From NCBI GenBank assembly GCA_900617975.1, contig UZAE01001919.1:1-11010 (forward strand): 11,010 nucleotides of DNA, given 5' to 3'. The position numbers and the translations under genes were made by a program. Positions 1 through 7,164 of the stretch are shown here, in pieces; the first letter of the stretch is position 1; each line of letters opens with the position of its first letter. Under the pieces are notes generated by a model. That model saw nothing but the letters and a program-made list of their open reading frames with translations. It had not been told where the DNA came from and did no database searches. This DNA comes from Rodentolepis nana (lineage: Eukaryota > Platyhelminthes > Cestoda > Cyclophyllidea > Hymenolepididae).

Positions 1-165
1 CTACCTTTGTGTCCGTCTGTCTCTTTTACATCTGTGAATCATCTTCTGTTCGCCCTCTCTACTTATTGTGACTTTGTCTGTTCCTCCCCTCTGTGTAGCC
101 CGAAGTCAACTAAAGGGCTAATGACAATTATCAAAACGACGGCCATTGTATATAAATAAATAAAT
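1..165 (+). repeat. SINE-like element copy 1, 3' half (cut by window start)
   Basis: This is the 3' half of the family found in full at 405-704 and 3180-3503. It opens in the pyrimidine-rich middle (ctacctttgtgtccgtctgt), which also appears in reverse complement at 10842-10861. It continues through the conserved 3' block (agcccgaagtcaactaaagg, then an imperfect tgacaattatca palindrome) and ends in an ATAAATAAATAAAT tail. The 5' head lies outside the window. No coding capacity is seen. The family assignment rests on clear similarity to the four other copies; calling it a SINE is inference from size, tail and target duplications. Confidence 0.8.
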
Positions 166-393
166 CGCTTTCCGATTTAGAGATTCGTTAACTCATGATC
201 ATGGTTACATTGCACATGACTTAATCATCATTTTCCATGATGATTTTGGTTTTCACAATAATCTTCGAGCTCACTTCTCTTTAGGCAGCCCAAATATGGC
301 CTTCTTTCATTCGAGAGAGGACATCAAATAAAACTATTCCATTAATAGGCGTTAACATGCCTACTTCAACATTCGGGGTTACTATGACTATTA

Positions 394-715
394 TTTTATT
401 CAAAGTTGTGTGCGATCGACTTACCTCCATGTGGTGCACCCCGGGCAACGTATACTCATATGGCAAAAAAGTCTATACACCGGCAGTTGACTTCTGACCT
501 CAAACTACAATGGCCCCACTGTATGCTATATTCCACCACTTCTACACTACTCGTCTCTCATTTTTCCCTGCCTTTGAGTCTCTCTTCTGTACACCCACTC
601 GAATTTTTCTCACTTTGATGTTCCTCCCTTCTGTGAAGCCTGAAGTTAACGAAGGAGCTAATGATAATTATCAAAACACCTGCCATTTGATATGGATAAA
701 TAAATTTTATTCAAA
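394..715. repeat. 11-bp target-site duplication around SINE copy 2
   Basis: The sequence ttttattcaaa occurs at 394-404 and again at 705-715, exactly bracketing copy 2. Duplications of about 7-20 bp are typical of target-primed reverse transcription by LINE machinery. This fixes the ends of the element at 405 and 704. Confidence 0.8.
405..704 (+). repeat. SINE-like element copy 2, full length with target-site duplication
   Basis: This is a complete 300-bp copy. The 11-base direct repeat ttttattcaaa lies immediately before it (394-404) and immediately after its tail (705-715), which is the signature of LINE-mediated retrotransposition. The order is a G/T-rich start, the head gacttacctccatgtggtgc, a CGTAT/ATACG-like hairpin, a pyrimidine-rich middle, the conserved 3' block (agcctgaagttaacgaagga and the perfect palindrome tgataattatca), and an ATAAATAAAT tail. 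I see no convincing RNA polymerase III A or B box, so the origin of the head is unknown. Short open frames crossing this copy are incidental. The 239 bases between copies 1 and 2 (166-404) hold nothing I recognise. Confidence 0.85.
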
Positions 716-1878
716 AAGTCAGTTTTCATTTCAATTCAAAATCGTTTCCAAAAAAACATGAACTGCAAATTTGCGGCATTAAACGTTAGAAATCGAACTT
801 TGTAAAAAGTTTGTCTGTAAATAGGACGTCCTTAAATGAAGAGATTTCTGCACTTCCGGAACTTTGGAAAGAAAGTCGCGTATTGCAATGATGCTTTTAG
901 CAGAACCGGTGTAAATCCAATGGGTTATTACTTCAACTAAAAGTGCAACCAATATCTTATAAATAATTACAGCCACTTTGTAATAATAATTTCAATGTGT
1001 TTTTGTGCGAGTGAATTAATGGCGGTTTAAAGCTCCGTATTGTTTAAAAAATTGACTACTTTTACAATCCTTTCTCCCTAATTACTTTTAATTTTTAATG
1101 ATATTAGAGATAATTGATAATTGAGATGGGCCCATTAATACACAGTAACTGGGACATTTGAGCACGTTGAAGATCAATAACTGGCATATCTGTTTAATTA
1201 GGTGCTCTGATAGCAGTTAGTACTAAACACACAAGTCATTATTTTAATCATCAAACCCGAGCAATGGACATAAAGATAGTTACCTAGGTAAATAGAAAAT
1301 TTTGAGAATGGAATCACCATGAAGAATTTCACCAATAAACGTATAATTTCAAATATTTTACCCTCATGCTTTAATGAATATACGTATTTTAGTTTTTCCA
1401 ATATCTACTGCAGCTATTTCCATATTAGTCCTTTGATATTTTAATAAAAATTCATTTCTTAAATCCAAATTCTCCCGATGAGTAACTCAATGCATAAACT
1501 ACCAAAAATTTCTAAAACTCAAACGAATTGGACAGTCGTTTCATATTTATATATCGCATATGTCAATATAAAATAGTAAATTTACTTTTAAGCATTAAAA
1601 CTAGTGTAACTTCATTAAAACAAAGAATAAAATCAACAATATTCTTATAATTTCAGGAATTCGCATTTTTAATTGTCAATTTCTTCCACTTGGTCGCATT
1701 TCAACTTTTGTGCTTAAAGGCGGAAACTAAGACACTAAAAATATTAATTATTTACAAAAGAATAATAAAAGAATCCTTCCCTTTTAAATTTAAATTGTTG
1801 CCACCATTAAGACAACTAGATGACTTTGACTGGGAAAAAATTTTAATTTTCTTTACAATCGAATGGCTTGCATATATA
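716..1878. other. AT-rich stretch with no gene recognised
   Basis: About 1.16 kb of AT-rich DNA with only short open frames (for example 779-976 and 1198-1401 on the minus strand, 1690-1914 on the plus strand). None has recognisable motifs or coding-like composition. A 10-bp palindrome ATGGGCCCAT sits at 1126-1135. The stretch resembles intron or intergenic DNA and is the target into which the mariner at 1879 inserted. Confidence 0.6.
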
Positions 1879-1908
1879 TTGGGTGGGCAACTAAGTCATT
1901 GCCGTTTT
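1879..1908 (+). repeat. mariner left terminal inverted repeat
   Basis: It begins TTGGGTGGGCAACTAAGTCA directly after a TA. The inner 19 bases (1886-1904) match the right end perfectly. In mariners the transposase N-terminal helix-turn-helix region binds this repeat. The left end appears close to complete. Confidence 0.9.
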
Positions 1909-2060
1909 TGTTGACAGATTCACTCTATACTTTCTTTTGTTTTGTTAACGTGGCCAGAGCATCTTACCTATATTTTTTTCTTACTGTATGGGCTTCTAGG
2001 TTAATTAGCAAAAAATTTTTTTGTCTAGTTCTTTAGTTTTGTTTCTATCCCAATTTAAAA

Positions 2061-3090
2061 ATGAAAGAACAGGACGTGCACTTCCGACACATTTTATTGT
2101 ATTACTTCCGAAAAGGCAAGAACGCATCGCAAGCACAAAAGAAGTTATGTGCCGTATATGGAGATGAAGCCTTAAAAGAAAGGCAGTGTCGAAATTGGTT
2201 TGAAAGATTTCGTTCCGGTGATTTTTCACTGAAAAATTCACAACGATCTGGCCGCCCAGTCGAAGTGGATGAAACCCATATCAAGGCCATTACCGATTCA
2301 AATCGTCACAGCACAACACGAGATATTGCAGAGAAGCTCAATGTGTCGCATACATGCATTGAAAAAAGTTAAAAACCCTTGGTTATGTCAAGAAACTTGA
2401 TTTATGGATCCCTCACCAGTTAAAGGAAATTCATTTGACGCAACGGATTAGCATCTGTGATTCGCCGCTACTGAAACGCAATGTGAATGATCCATTTCTG
2501 AGGAACCTAGTTACTGACGACGAAAAGTGGATAGTTAATAACAATGTTACTGGCAAGAGATCATGGGTGAAGCAAGATCAACCAGCCCAAACAGTATGAA
2601 AAGCAGAGATTCACCAAAAAAGATTATGCTGTCAGTCTGGTGGGATCACAAAGGAATTTTGTATTTTGAACTCATGCCGCAGAACCAAACGATAAATTCA
2701 AATGTGTATGTTGAACAACTCGAAAAAGTGAAGGATGCAATTGAAGATAAGCGGCCGCCATTATCAAATCGGAAGGGTGTTATTTTCCATCATGATAACC
2801 CAAGGCCCCACACATCTTTGGTTACTCGGCAAAAATTATTGGAACTGGGTTGGGATGTTTTGTCACACCCACCATATAGCCCTGACCTTGCGCCTTCGGA
2901 TTACCATTTGTTTCGTTCCATGCAAAACTCTTTAAATGGTAAAATTTTTAACAACGCGGATGATGTCGGATCACACCTAATTCAGTTTTTTAATAGCAAA
3001 GACCAGACATTTTACGAACGTGGAATTTTTACTCTGCCAGAACGATGGAAAAAGGTCATCGACAAGAACGGCCAATATTTAATTGAATAA
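2061..3090 (+). pseudogene. mariner transposase pseudogene (two frameshifts, one stop)
   Basis: The product would have been a nuclear DDD transposase that binds the mariner ends and cuts and pastes the element at TA. Reading through the lesions gives about 343 codons, the usual mariner length. The N-terminal helix-turn-helix runs from about residue 5 to 50 (RHILLYYFRKGK, NWFERFRSGD), followed by the GRP linker motif near residue 66 and a second helix-turn-helix at about 70-105 (TTRDIAEKLNVSH). A WIPHQL motif follows. The catalytic aspartates all survive: VTDDEKW at 2510-2530 (D154), HHDN at 2788-2799 (D246) and YSPDLAPSD at 2875-2901 (D281). The last two have 34 residues between them, the mariner DD34D signature. 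Lesions: a 1-base loss near 2369-2371 creates stop TAA at 2370-2372; an in-frame TGA lies at 2597-2599; a 1-base loss in the A run 2616-2621 shifts the frame again. The start ATG at 2061 lies about 180 bp inside the left end, as usual. HDNPRPH replaces the commoner HDNARPH. Confidence 0.95.
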
Positions 3091-3091
3091 A
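3086..3091 (+). promoter_or_regulatory. AATAAA polyadenylation signal overlapping the transposase stop
   Basis: AATAAA contains the TAA stop codon (3088-3090) of the mariner transposase. An overlap of stop and poly(A) signal is a compact arrangement that I recall from other mariners. No separate 3' untranslated signal is needed inside the element. Function is inferred from the motif only. Confidence 0.55.
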
Positions 3092-3129
3092 GTTGTATTT
3101 TTAAACAAAAATTCCGAATTTGCCTTCTT

Positions 3130-3159
3130 ATTTGAAATCGGCAATGACTTAGTTGCCAA
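3130..3159 (-). repeat. mariner right terminal inverted repeat, with tip deletion
   Basis: Read on the minus strand it starts TTGGCAACTAAGTCATTGCC, whereas the left end starts TTGGGTGGGCAACT. Five bases are absent from the tip. The 19-bp core at 3139-3157 is perfect and a TA follows at 3160-3161. Confidence 0.9.
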
Positions 3160-3168
3160 TATAATATT

Positions 3169-3514
3169 TTGACAAACATGGGGTGCGTGATAGACTTACC
3201 TCCACGTTGTGCACCCTGGACAACGTATATTCATACGGCAAAAAAGTCTATTAACTGGCGATTGACTTCTGGCTTAAAACTACAATGGCCCAACTGTATG
3301 TCATATTCTACCACTTCCGCAGTACTCATCCTACCTTATCTCTGCCTTCGTGTCTGTCTCTTTACATCTGTAAATCACTCTTCTGTTCCCCACCTCTCGA
3401 CTTTCTGTTACTTTGATGTTCCTTCCCCCTGTGAAGCCCGAAGTCGGCTAAAGGGCTAATGATAACTATCAAAACGCCTACCATTTGAAATAAATAAATA
3501 ATATTGACAAACAT
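3169..3514. repeat. 11-bp target-site duplication around SINE copy 3
   Basis: The sequence ttgacaaacat is present at 3169-3179 and 3504-3514, bracketing copy 3 exactly. It starts only 7 bases beyond the TA that ends the mariner insertion, so the SINE landed in the mariner's right flank or the mariner landed beside it. Confidence 0.8.
3180..3503 (+). repeat. SINE-like element copy 3, full length with target-site duplication
   Basis: This is a 324-bp copy, the longest complete one in the window. The 11-base direct repeat ttgacaaacat precedes it (3169-3179) and follows its tail (3504-3514). The head reads ggggtgcgtgatagacttac and aligns base for base in length with the start of copy 2. An inverted repeat ATAGACTT (3190-3197) / AAGTCTAT (3244-3251) encloses 62 nt, which also contains a CGTAT/ATACG hairpin. 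The middle is pyrimidine-rich (tctgccttcgtgtctgtctc), then comes the conserved 3' block (gaagcccgaagtcggctaaa, tgataactatca), and the tail is AAATAAATAAATA. An open frame through it (3169-3459) is incidental. Confidence 0.85.
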
Positions 3515-5331
3515 ATAGATTAATTAATATCGATTTGCATAATATTATTATAGAACAAAGCGGAATGTAATTCACAGTTTTATTTTGTGAAGCAGTGGAA
3601 ATAGTTCAAGCATTAGACAAAGCGGACTGTAAAGACCCCGACAAGCATAATGTAGGACTTAAGAAGCTTTAGGTTAGTTGTAATCTTTTCTTCGTGTAAA
3701 ATTACGCTGTTCAACATCCCTCTCACTTACCTAATAATTGTGTAAGAAATTCATCAGGAAATTAGCACACAGATTAAAATTTCACAGAAAGGATGTGGTT
3801 TGACTTATTTCATTGGAATTTCAATTTTTAGCTTCTATTAACCACCATAAAAGAATAAAGTTACAAATTGCCTTCAAAAATGCTATTTAAATGTTAAAAT
3901 AAGGTGAAATTTCTAATATTTGAAATTTCTCATTATTTTAAACAAATCTGTCCCCGTCATAAGTATGTTAAGGAAAAACACAAATTTCTCTCTAGTAATT
4001 GTGTTGTAAAAATGAATTGCTAAAACTATTAAGTTAGGGAACTTTTTATTAAATTGAATTATATATCTTTAATCTGCATTTCATAGGCTTTATCATACCT
4101 ATTTTAGATTTGAAGACCTTACATATCTTCCACTGTTTGAATTGATGGTGTCACTGAACGCTTTTGGAATTAGAAGAATGCGAGAAGAGGTTGGTATGGA
4201 GGGAGGGAAAGAGGGTTGTGGTTTAGAGTAGGTCGATAAAGCTTCTTGTCTTTATTCGTGGTGAAGAAAATTAGACAATTTCAAGACGAATACAAAGAGA
4301 GATCGAGCAGTCACCTATGTCAAAGTCCACATATACTACTGAAATTGCTCCGGAGAGTTGGTGGTTGCCAACCGTGCCTGTGCAAAACGAGGAGTCCAGG
4401 AAAAGCTGATAATAGTAAAAAATAAGAGGTGTTGTCTGTTACACGGAGGGACGAAAATCCTGTTAATTCAATAATCTTCGTGTTTTGTATAACAAACGGG
4501 CATGGAAGTAAAAGCTCATGTCACCGCTCTACTAATTTTTGCTCTTCCAAATGTATCTTCTTCGTTCAATCATTGAGAAGTCAAGACTGCTCATTGGAGT
4601 GAAGAGAACGTGTTTTCTTTCAATTCAACCTCTAGAGCGAAACCAACGATGGGAAAATCATGTGAAGGTGCAAAAGAGTGGGACCTTGAAACTAGGAATT
4701 GGAAGGCTGGGTGTGTCACGCCCCCATGCCGAAATGGAAATAGAATGAAATATGTTGTTTTCGCTAATTGATAAAAGTTGGGGCCACAATCAAATGACCG
4801 AATGGCTGCTATTCTTCAGCATATGTGGGAAGGATGAATTCTCACAAAACTATTGCGTGCCACTCATAGAAGTCTTGTCTGCTCTTATTAATTGCCTGTC
4901 AATAGTAGCTTCTCCTGCAAAGATAAATGTTCCCACATAAGAACTGTAACTATGTTTGAGACATCTCGAGAATGCGACAAATAAATCAGTAGATGCCACA
5001 AGATTGTTTACACTGTAGACGTGGCATTTGAGGCAACTGGAGTCACTCGGCTTTTGATGTCTCAAATTTTTGTTAAAACTGGTATTACCAATGAAAAATC
5101 CTTTTGACTTAAAGCTTAAAAGTTACTTGAATCAGCCAAAGCTTGATTATGATGCATTTAGATTGCCAGAGGTCATTTAAAATTAGATATATGTTAAGGA
5201 CTCTGGACAAAGTATTTAATAAGGTGTGTACCAAAGTGATGAAAATTATAAATATAAGAATTGAATTTTTTGAGACTAAAGATTGTTATTGATTTCAAGG
5301 GGAGAATTGCAAATGGTCAATACAAATTCCC
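3515..5331. other. unassigned AT-rich region with short open frames
   Basis: About 1.8 kb with no recognised gene. An imperfect direct repeat (acaaagcggaatgtaa at 3555-3570, acaaagcggactgtaa at 3617-3632, one mismatch) lies near the left side. Between about 4140 and 5065 the base composition is less AT-biased, and several short open frames overlap on both strands: 4240-4422 plus without ATG, 4317-4409 plus, 4539-4748 plus, 4752-4940 plus and 4850-5065 minus. None shows a motif I recognise. The patch could be an old transposon or exon remnant, or chance. Confidence 0.5.
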
Positions 5332-5335
5332 TTAA

Positions 5336-5354
5336 GGGGGTATTCTGGTCTAGA
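5336..5354 (+). repeat. TTAA element left terminal inverted repeat
   Basis: GGGGGTATTCTGGTCTAGA directly after TTAA (5332-5335). It is a perfect reverse complement of 6864-6882. Similarity stops at the end of the 19 bases. Confidence 0.9.
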
Positions 5355-5939
5355 GACATGAATTTTAAGTAATTTTTGAAGTGCTATAAAATAAGCAAGC
5401 AATATTTTTGCTGCAAATTTTTTTAAACATTATTTATTTACATTAGAAGCATACAAAAAATAATAAAAAAGTAAAAAAATTCAAAATACCGTTAGTTATC
5501 AGCTGATGGAGTGGGGCGTCTCAAAAATTTTGCGCATGACCATGCTCACAATTTTAACACACCAAGCAATCTGAAATCAAAAAATAAAAAATATTATCAA
5601 TCTAAAATAATGTCGCTATGTCTGGAACTACGGAAAGTTACAGAAATTTTTTTAACAAAATGGCGACTGTCTAAAAATTATTTTGAACCCCTATTTTGAA
5701 CACTCTTCGATTTTTTTTAAAAACAGTAAAATTAATAATTTGGAGGTGGCCTTTATTCCGAACTTAGACAAGTCCCTAAAGAAGACTCTCTTAAAATGTC
5801 AAATAAATCGGTTTGGCATAATCTGAGAAATCATGGGAATCGAATTCAAAAAGACAGTTCTGAGAAAAACGCGTTTAAAGTTTCAAGTAAAATGTTTAGC
5901 AGTCTAAGTCATAAAATTATATATTTAACTTACATTTAT
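5355..5939. other. non-coding 3' part of the TTAA element
   Basis: This is the sequence between the transposase stop and the left inverted repeat. It is AT-rich, with short open frames (5511-5699 and 5796-6041 plus) that carry no recognisable domain. It includes tgagaaaaacgcgtttaaag at 5861-5880, centred on the 10-bp palindrome AAACGCGTTT (5867-5876), and tggagtggggcgtctcaaaa from 5506. I associate similar motifs with transposons of this type in other genomes, from memory only. Confidence 0.5.
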
Positions 5940-6592
5940 TCAATCTACCATTCCTACTGCATACATCGGACATTCCTCGACTTCAAAAAAACTATTTTCG
6001 GCGTCTCTGTTTTCTATTCGAGCAGTTCTGGCCTCCTTTGATGCGCTGAATGCTCGTATCTCCGAGCGGTCAATCAGAGTGTTGTCTCGTCTGATAGCAA
6101 ATGCATGCGCTTCTGGACCAGTTTTCACTCCCATAGTCGTCATCATCTTCAATGTCGTTATAAATTCTTCATTAAATATACACACAGCAATAAATATTGC
6201 AATTTCAATTATCTGTGACCCAGAATGGATATGCTTTAGAACGAAAGTCCATATCAGCGACATTAAAGACTCATTAATATTTTGAGTTTCTTAACCCAAA
6301 CATCGAATCAATAACTCTTCTGATGATAAACTTCGAAGAATTTGTCAACGAATGGACATGATGGAATGAAGTGTATACTATTGCAACTGCATTGTAATGC
6401 AATTTTGAACCCGAGTCCGTGTTGAGCCGTTCTTGAGAATATAATCTCGTTGCTGCATGTAGTACAGGAAATAAACAAAGAGATTGCTGAAAAGACCGTG
6501 AAAAATTCCAAAACACAGTAGCCTTCATCATTTGATTTCCTCAATTTTGCTGCTGATGCACTCGTAAAACTGGTGTTTTCCTGTTCCGTAAA
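5940..6592 (-). pseudogene. 'mutator-like domain' transposase pseudogene, centre deleted and frameshifted
   Basis: This is the remnant of the element's own transposase, read right to left in three frames. From 6592 the first segment carries SFTSASAAKL and then a Cys-rich zinc-ribbon-like stretch (ISCTTC, about 20 residues, QCSC) followed by FIPSCPFVDKFFEV. An extra 4 bases or so near 6325 shift the frame into RRVIDSMFGLR. This then abuts, in a third frame from 6290, ETQNINESLMSLIW, HIHSGSQIIEIAI and a charged C-terminus ending at the TGA 5940-5942. I recognise the two halves from the arthropod protein family annotated as mutator-like transposase domain, where 'TQNxNES...IW' and 'HSGSxIxEIA' follow a long central region. 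Here about 200 residues between RRVI and TQNINES are missing, including the expected catalytic core. The N-terminus upstream of 6592 is also unreadable (TGA 6593-6595). Confidence 0.8.
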
Positions 6593-6605
6593 TCAATTAC
6601 CGTGA

Positions 6606-6655
6606 AATATATATACATAAATATATGTAAAAATATATATAGATAGATAGATATA
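6606..6655. repeat. AT-rich microsatellite inside the TTAA element
   Basis: An (AT)n-like tract passes into a short GATA run (agatagatagatata). It is bracketed by a short inverted repeat, tgttccgt (6582-6589) and acggaaca (6656-6663). It lies where the upstream coding part of the transposase would be expected, so it may mark expansion within decayed sequence. Confidence 0.7.
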
Positions 6656-6863
6656 ACGGAACAAAATGGTTTTCATGTAGTCGGAGAACTCATTATGTCT
6701 TTTGTTCGATTAGTTGCAAACCAACCGATTTGGATGCCTGCTCAGCAAAATACTTATTTCTCCGAAAATAATTTGAATTTTGAAACATCCTCTCGCAGAA
6801 ATATTCTTAAATAGTTAAACTATGAAAAAATGAAAAAAATGAAAATCTATTTTTTTTTTTATT

Positions 6864-6882
6864 TCTAGACCAGAATACCCCC
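6864..6882 (-). repeat. TTAA element right terminal inverted repeat
   Basis: TCTAGACCAGAATACCCCC directly followed by TTAA (6883-6886). It matches the left end perfectly. Just inside it is a T run (6851-6860) and an AT-rich subterminal region on the transposase 5' side. Confidence 0.9.
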
Positions 6883-7140
6883 TTAATTACACTTTTCCTA
6901 GCGCTCAAGTCATTGTAAGGTAAATTGAGTTCTCAGTTACAAACAATATTTTAAATCAATTAGCCAAAAGTTGACATGTGACGATTAGCCATCAACCAAT
7001 GGAAACAATGAATATGTCCTCAATTGTGTTTTTTATTTGATTGTATTGCTTAAATAAGCTATAGAATGACATATTGCAATGATCAATTTAATAATTTTGA
7101 TAAAATTAAATGACGAACTTGATGAAACAGTCTTGAAACG

Positions 7141-7164
7141 GACTAAAAGTATTTCCTTTTAGTC
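7141..7164. repeat. short perfect inverted repeat (hairpin)
   Basis: gactaaaag (7141-7149) and cttttagtc (7156-7164) form 9-bp arms around a 6-base loop. It is too short for a microRNA precursor. No T run or gene end links it to termination. Function unknown. Confidence 0.6.

Larger units (their letters stand above)
1879..3159 (+). mobile_element. mariner (DD34D) transposon, inactive, complete ends
   Basis: This is a 1281-bp cut-and-paste DNA transposon of the Tc1/mariner superfamily. It lies between TA dinucleotides (1877-1878 and 3160-3161), the standard mariner target duplication. The inverted ends share the 19-bp core GGCAACTAAGTCATTGCCG (1886-1904, reverse complement at 3139-3157), a motif characteristic of mellifera-type mariners. 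One transposase gene of the usual size is encoded in plus orientation and is broken by three lesions. The element has all mariner parts at normal length, so it is full-size rather than a MITE. The right tip has lost about 5 bp relative to the left. It cannot supply transposase. Whether it could still be mobilised in trans depends on the damaged right end. Confidence 0.95.
5336..6882 (-). mobile_element. TTAA-flanked DNA transposon, internally deleted (Kolobok-like)
   Basis: This 1547-bp element has perfect 19-bp terminal inverted repeats, GGGGGTATTCTGGTCTAGA at the left and its reverse complement at the right. It is bracketed by TTAA at 5332-5335 and 6883-6886, which I read as the target duplication. 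TTAA targets are known for piggyBac and Kolobok superfamilies. The encoded remnant resembles the arthropod proteins labelled 'mutator-like transposase domain' and not piggyBac. True Mutator elements make about 9-bp duplications, so a Kolobok-like placement fits better, but this is from memory. The transposase lies on the minus strand and lacks its central part, so the copy is non-autonomous. The termini look intact, so mobilisation by an intact relative would once have been possible. Confidence 0.85.

Noticed and set aside
281..466. Minus-strand 61-codon open frame
   Set aside because: It runs across the boundary and head of SINE copy 2, so part of it is repeat sequence; no recognisable protein.
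405..704. SINE family interpreted as a MITE
   Set aside because: The ends are not inverted repeats of each other, the tail is a short tandem repeat, and the duplications are 11 bp, all favouring retrotransposition.
406..761. Plus-strand open frames in SINE copy 2 (406-618, 510-761)
   Set aside because: They are non-coding repeat read in frame by chance; copies 1 and 3 do not keep the same frames.
779..976. Minus-strand 65-codon open frame
   Set aside because: Considered as a possible exon; no motif, no splice context and no codon bias supporting coding.
2005..2290. Two minus-strand open frames (2005-2241, 2102-2290)
   Set aside because: They lie opposite the mariner transposase N-terminus and are shadows of it.
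3169..3459. Plus-strand 96-codon open frame
   Set aside because: It starts in the target duplication and crosses SINE copy 3; not a gene.
6079..6285. Plus-strand 68-codon open frame
   Set aside because: It is antisense to the C-terminal part of the transposase pseudogene, whose minus-strand reading is clearly the meaningful one.
5332..6886. TTAA element interpreted as piggyBac
   Set aside because: The TTAA site fits, but the ends do not begin with piggyBac-type CCC(T/C) and the coding remnant matches a different transposase family.
7141..7164. Hairpin read as a microRNA precursor or terminator
   Set aside because: A 9-bp stem is far too short for a microRNA precursor and there is no gene upstream to terminate.
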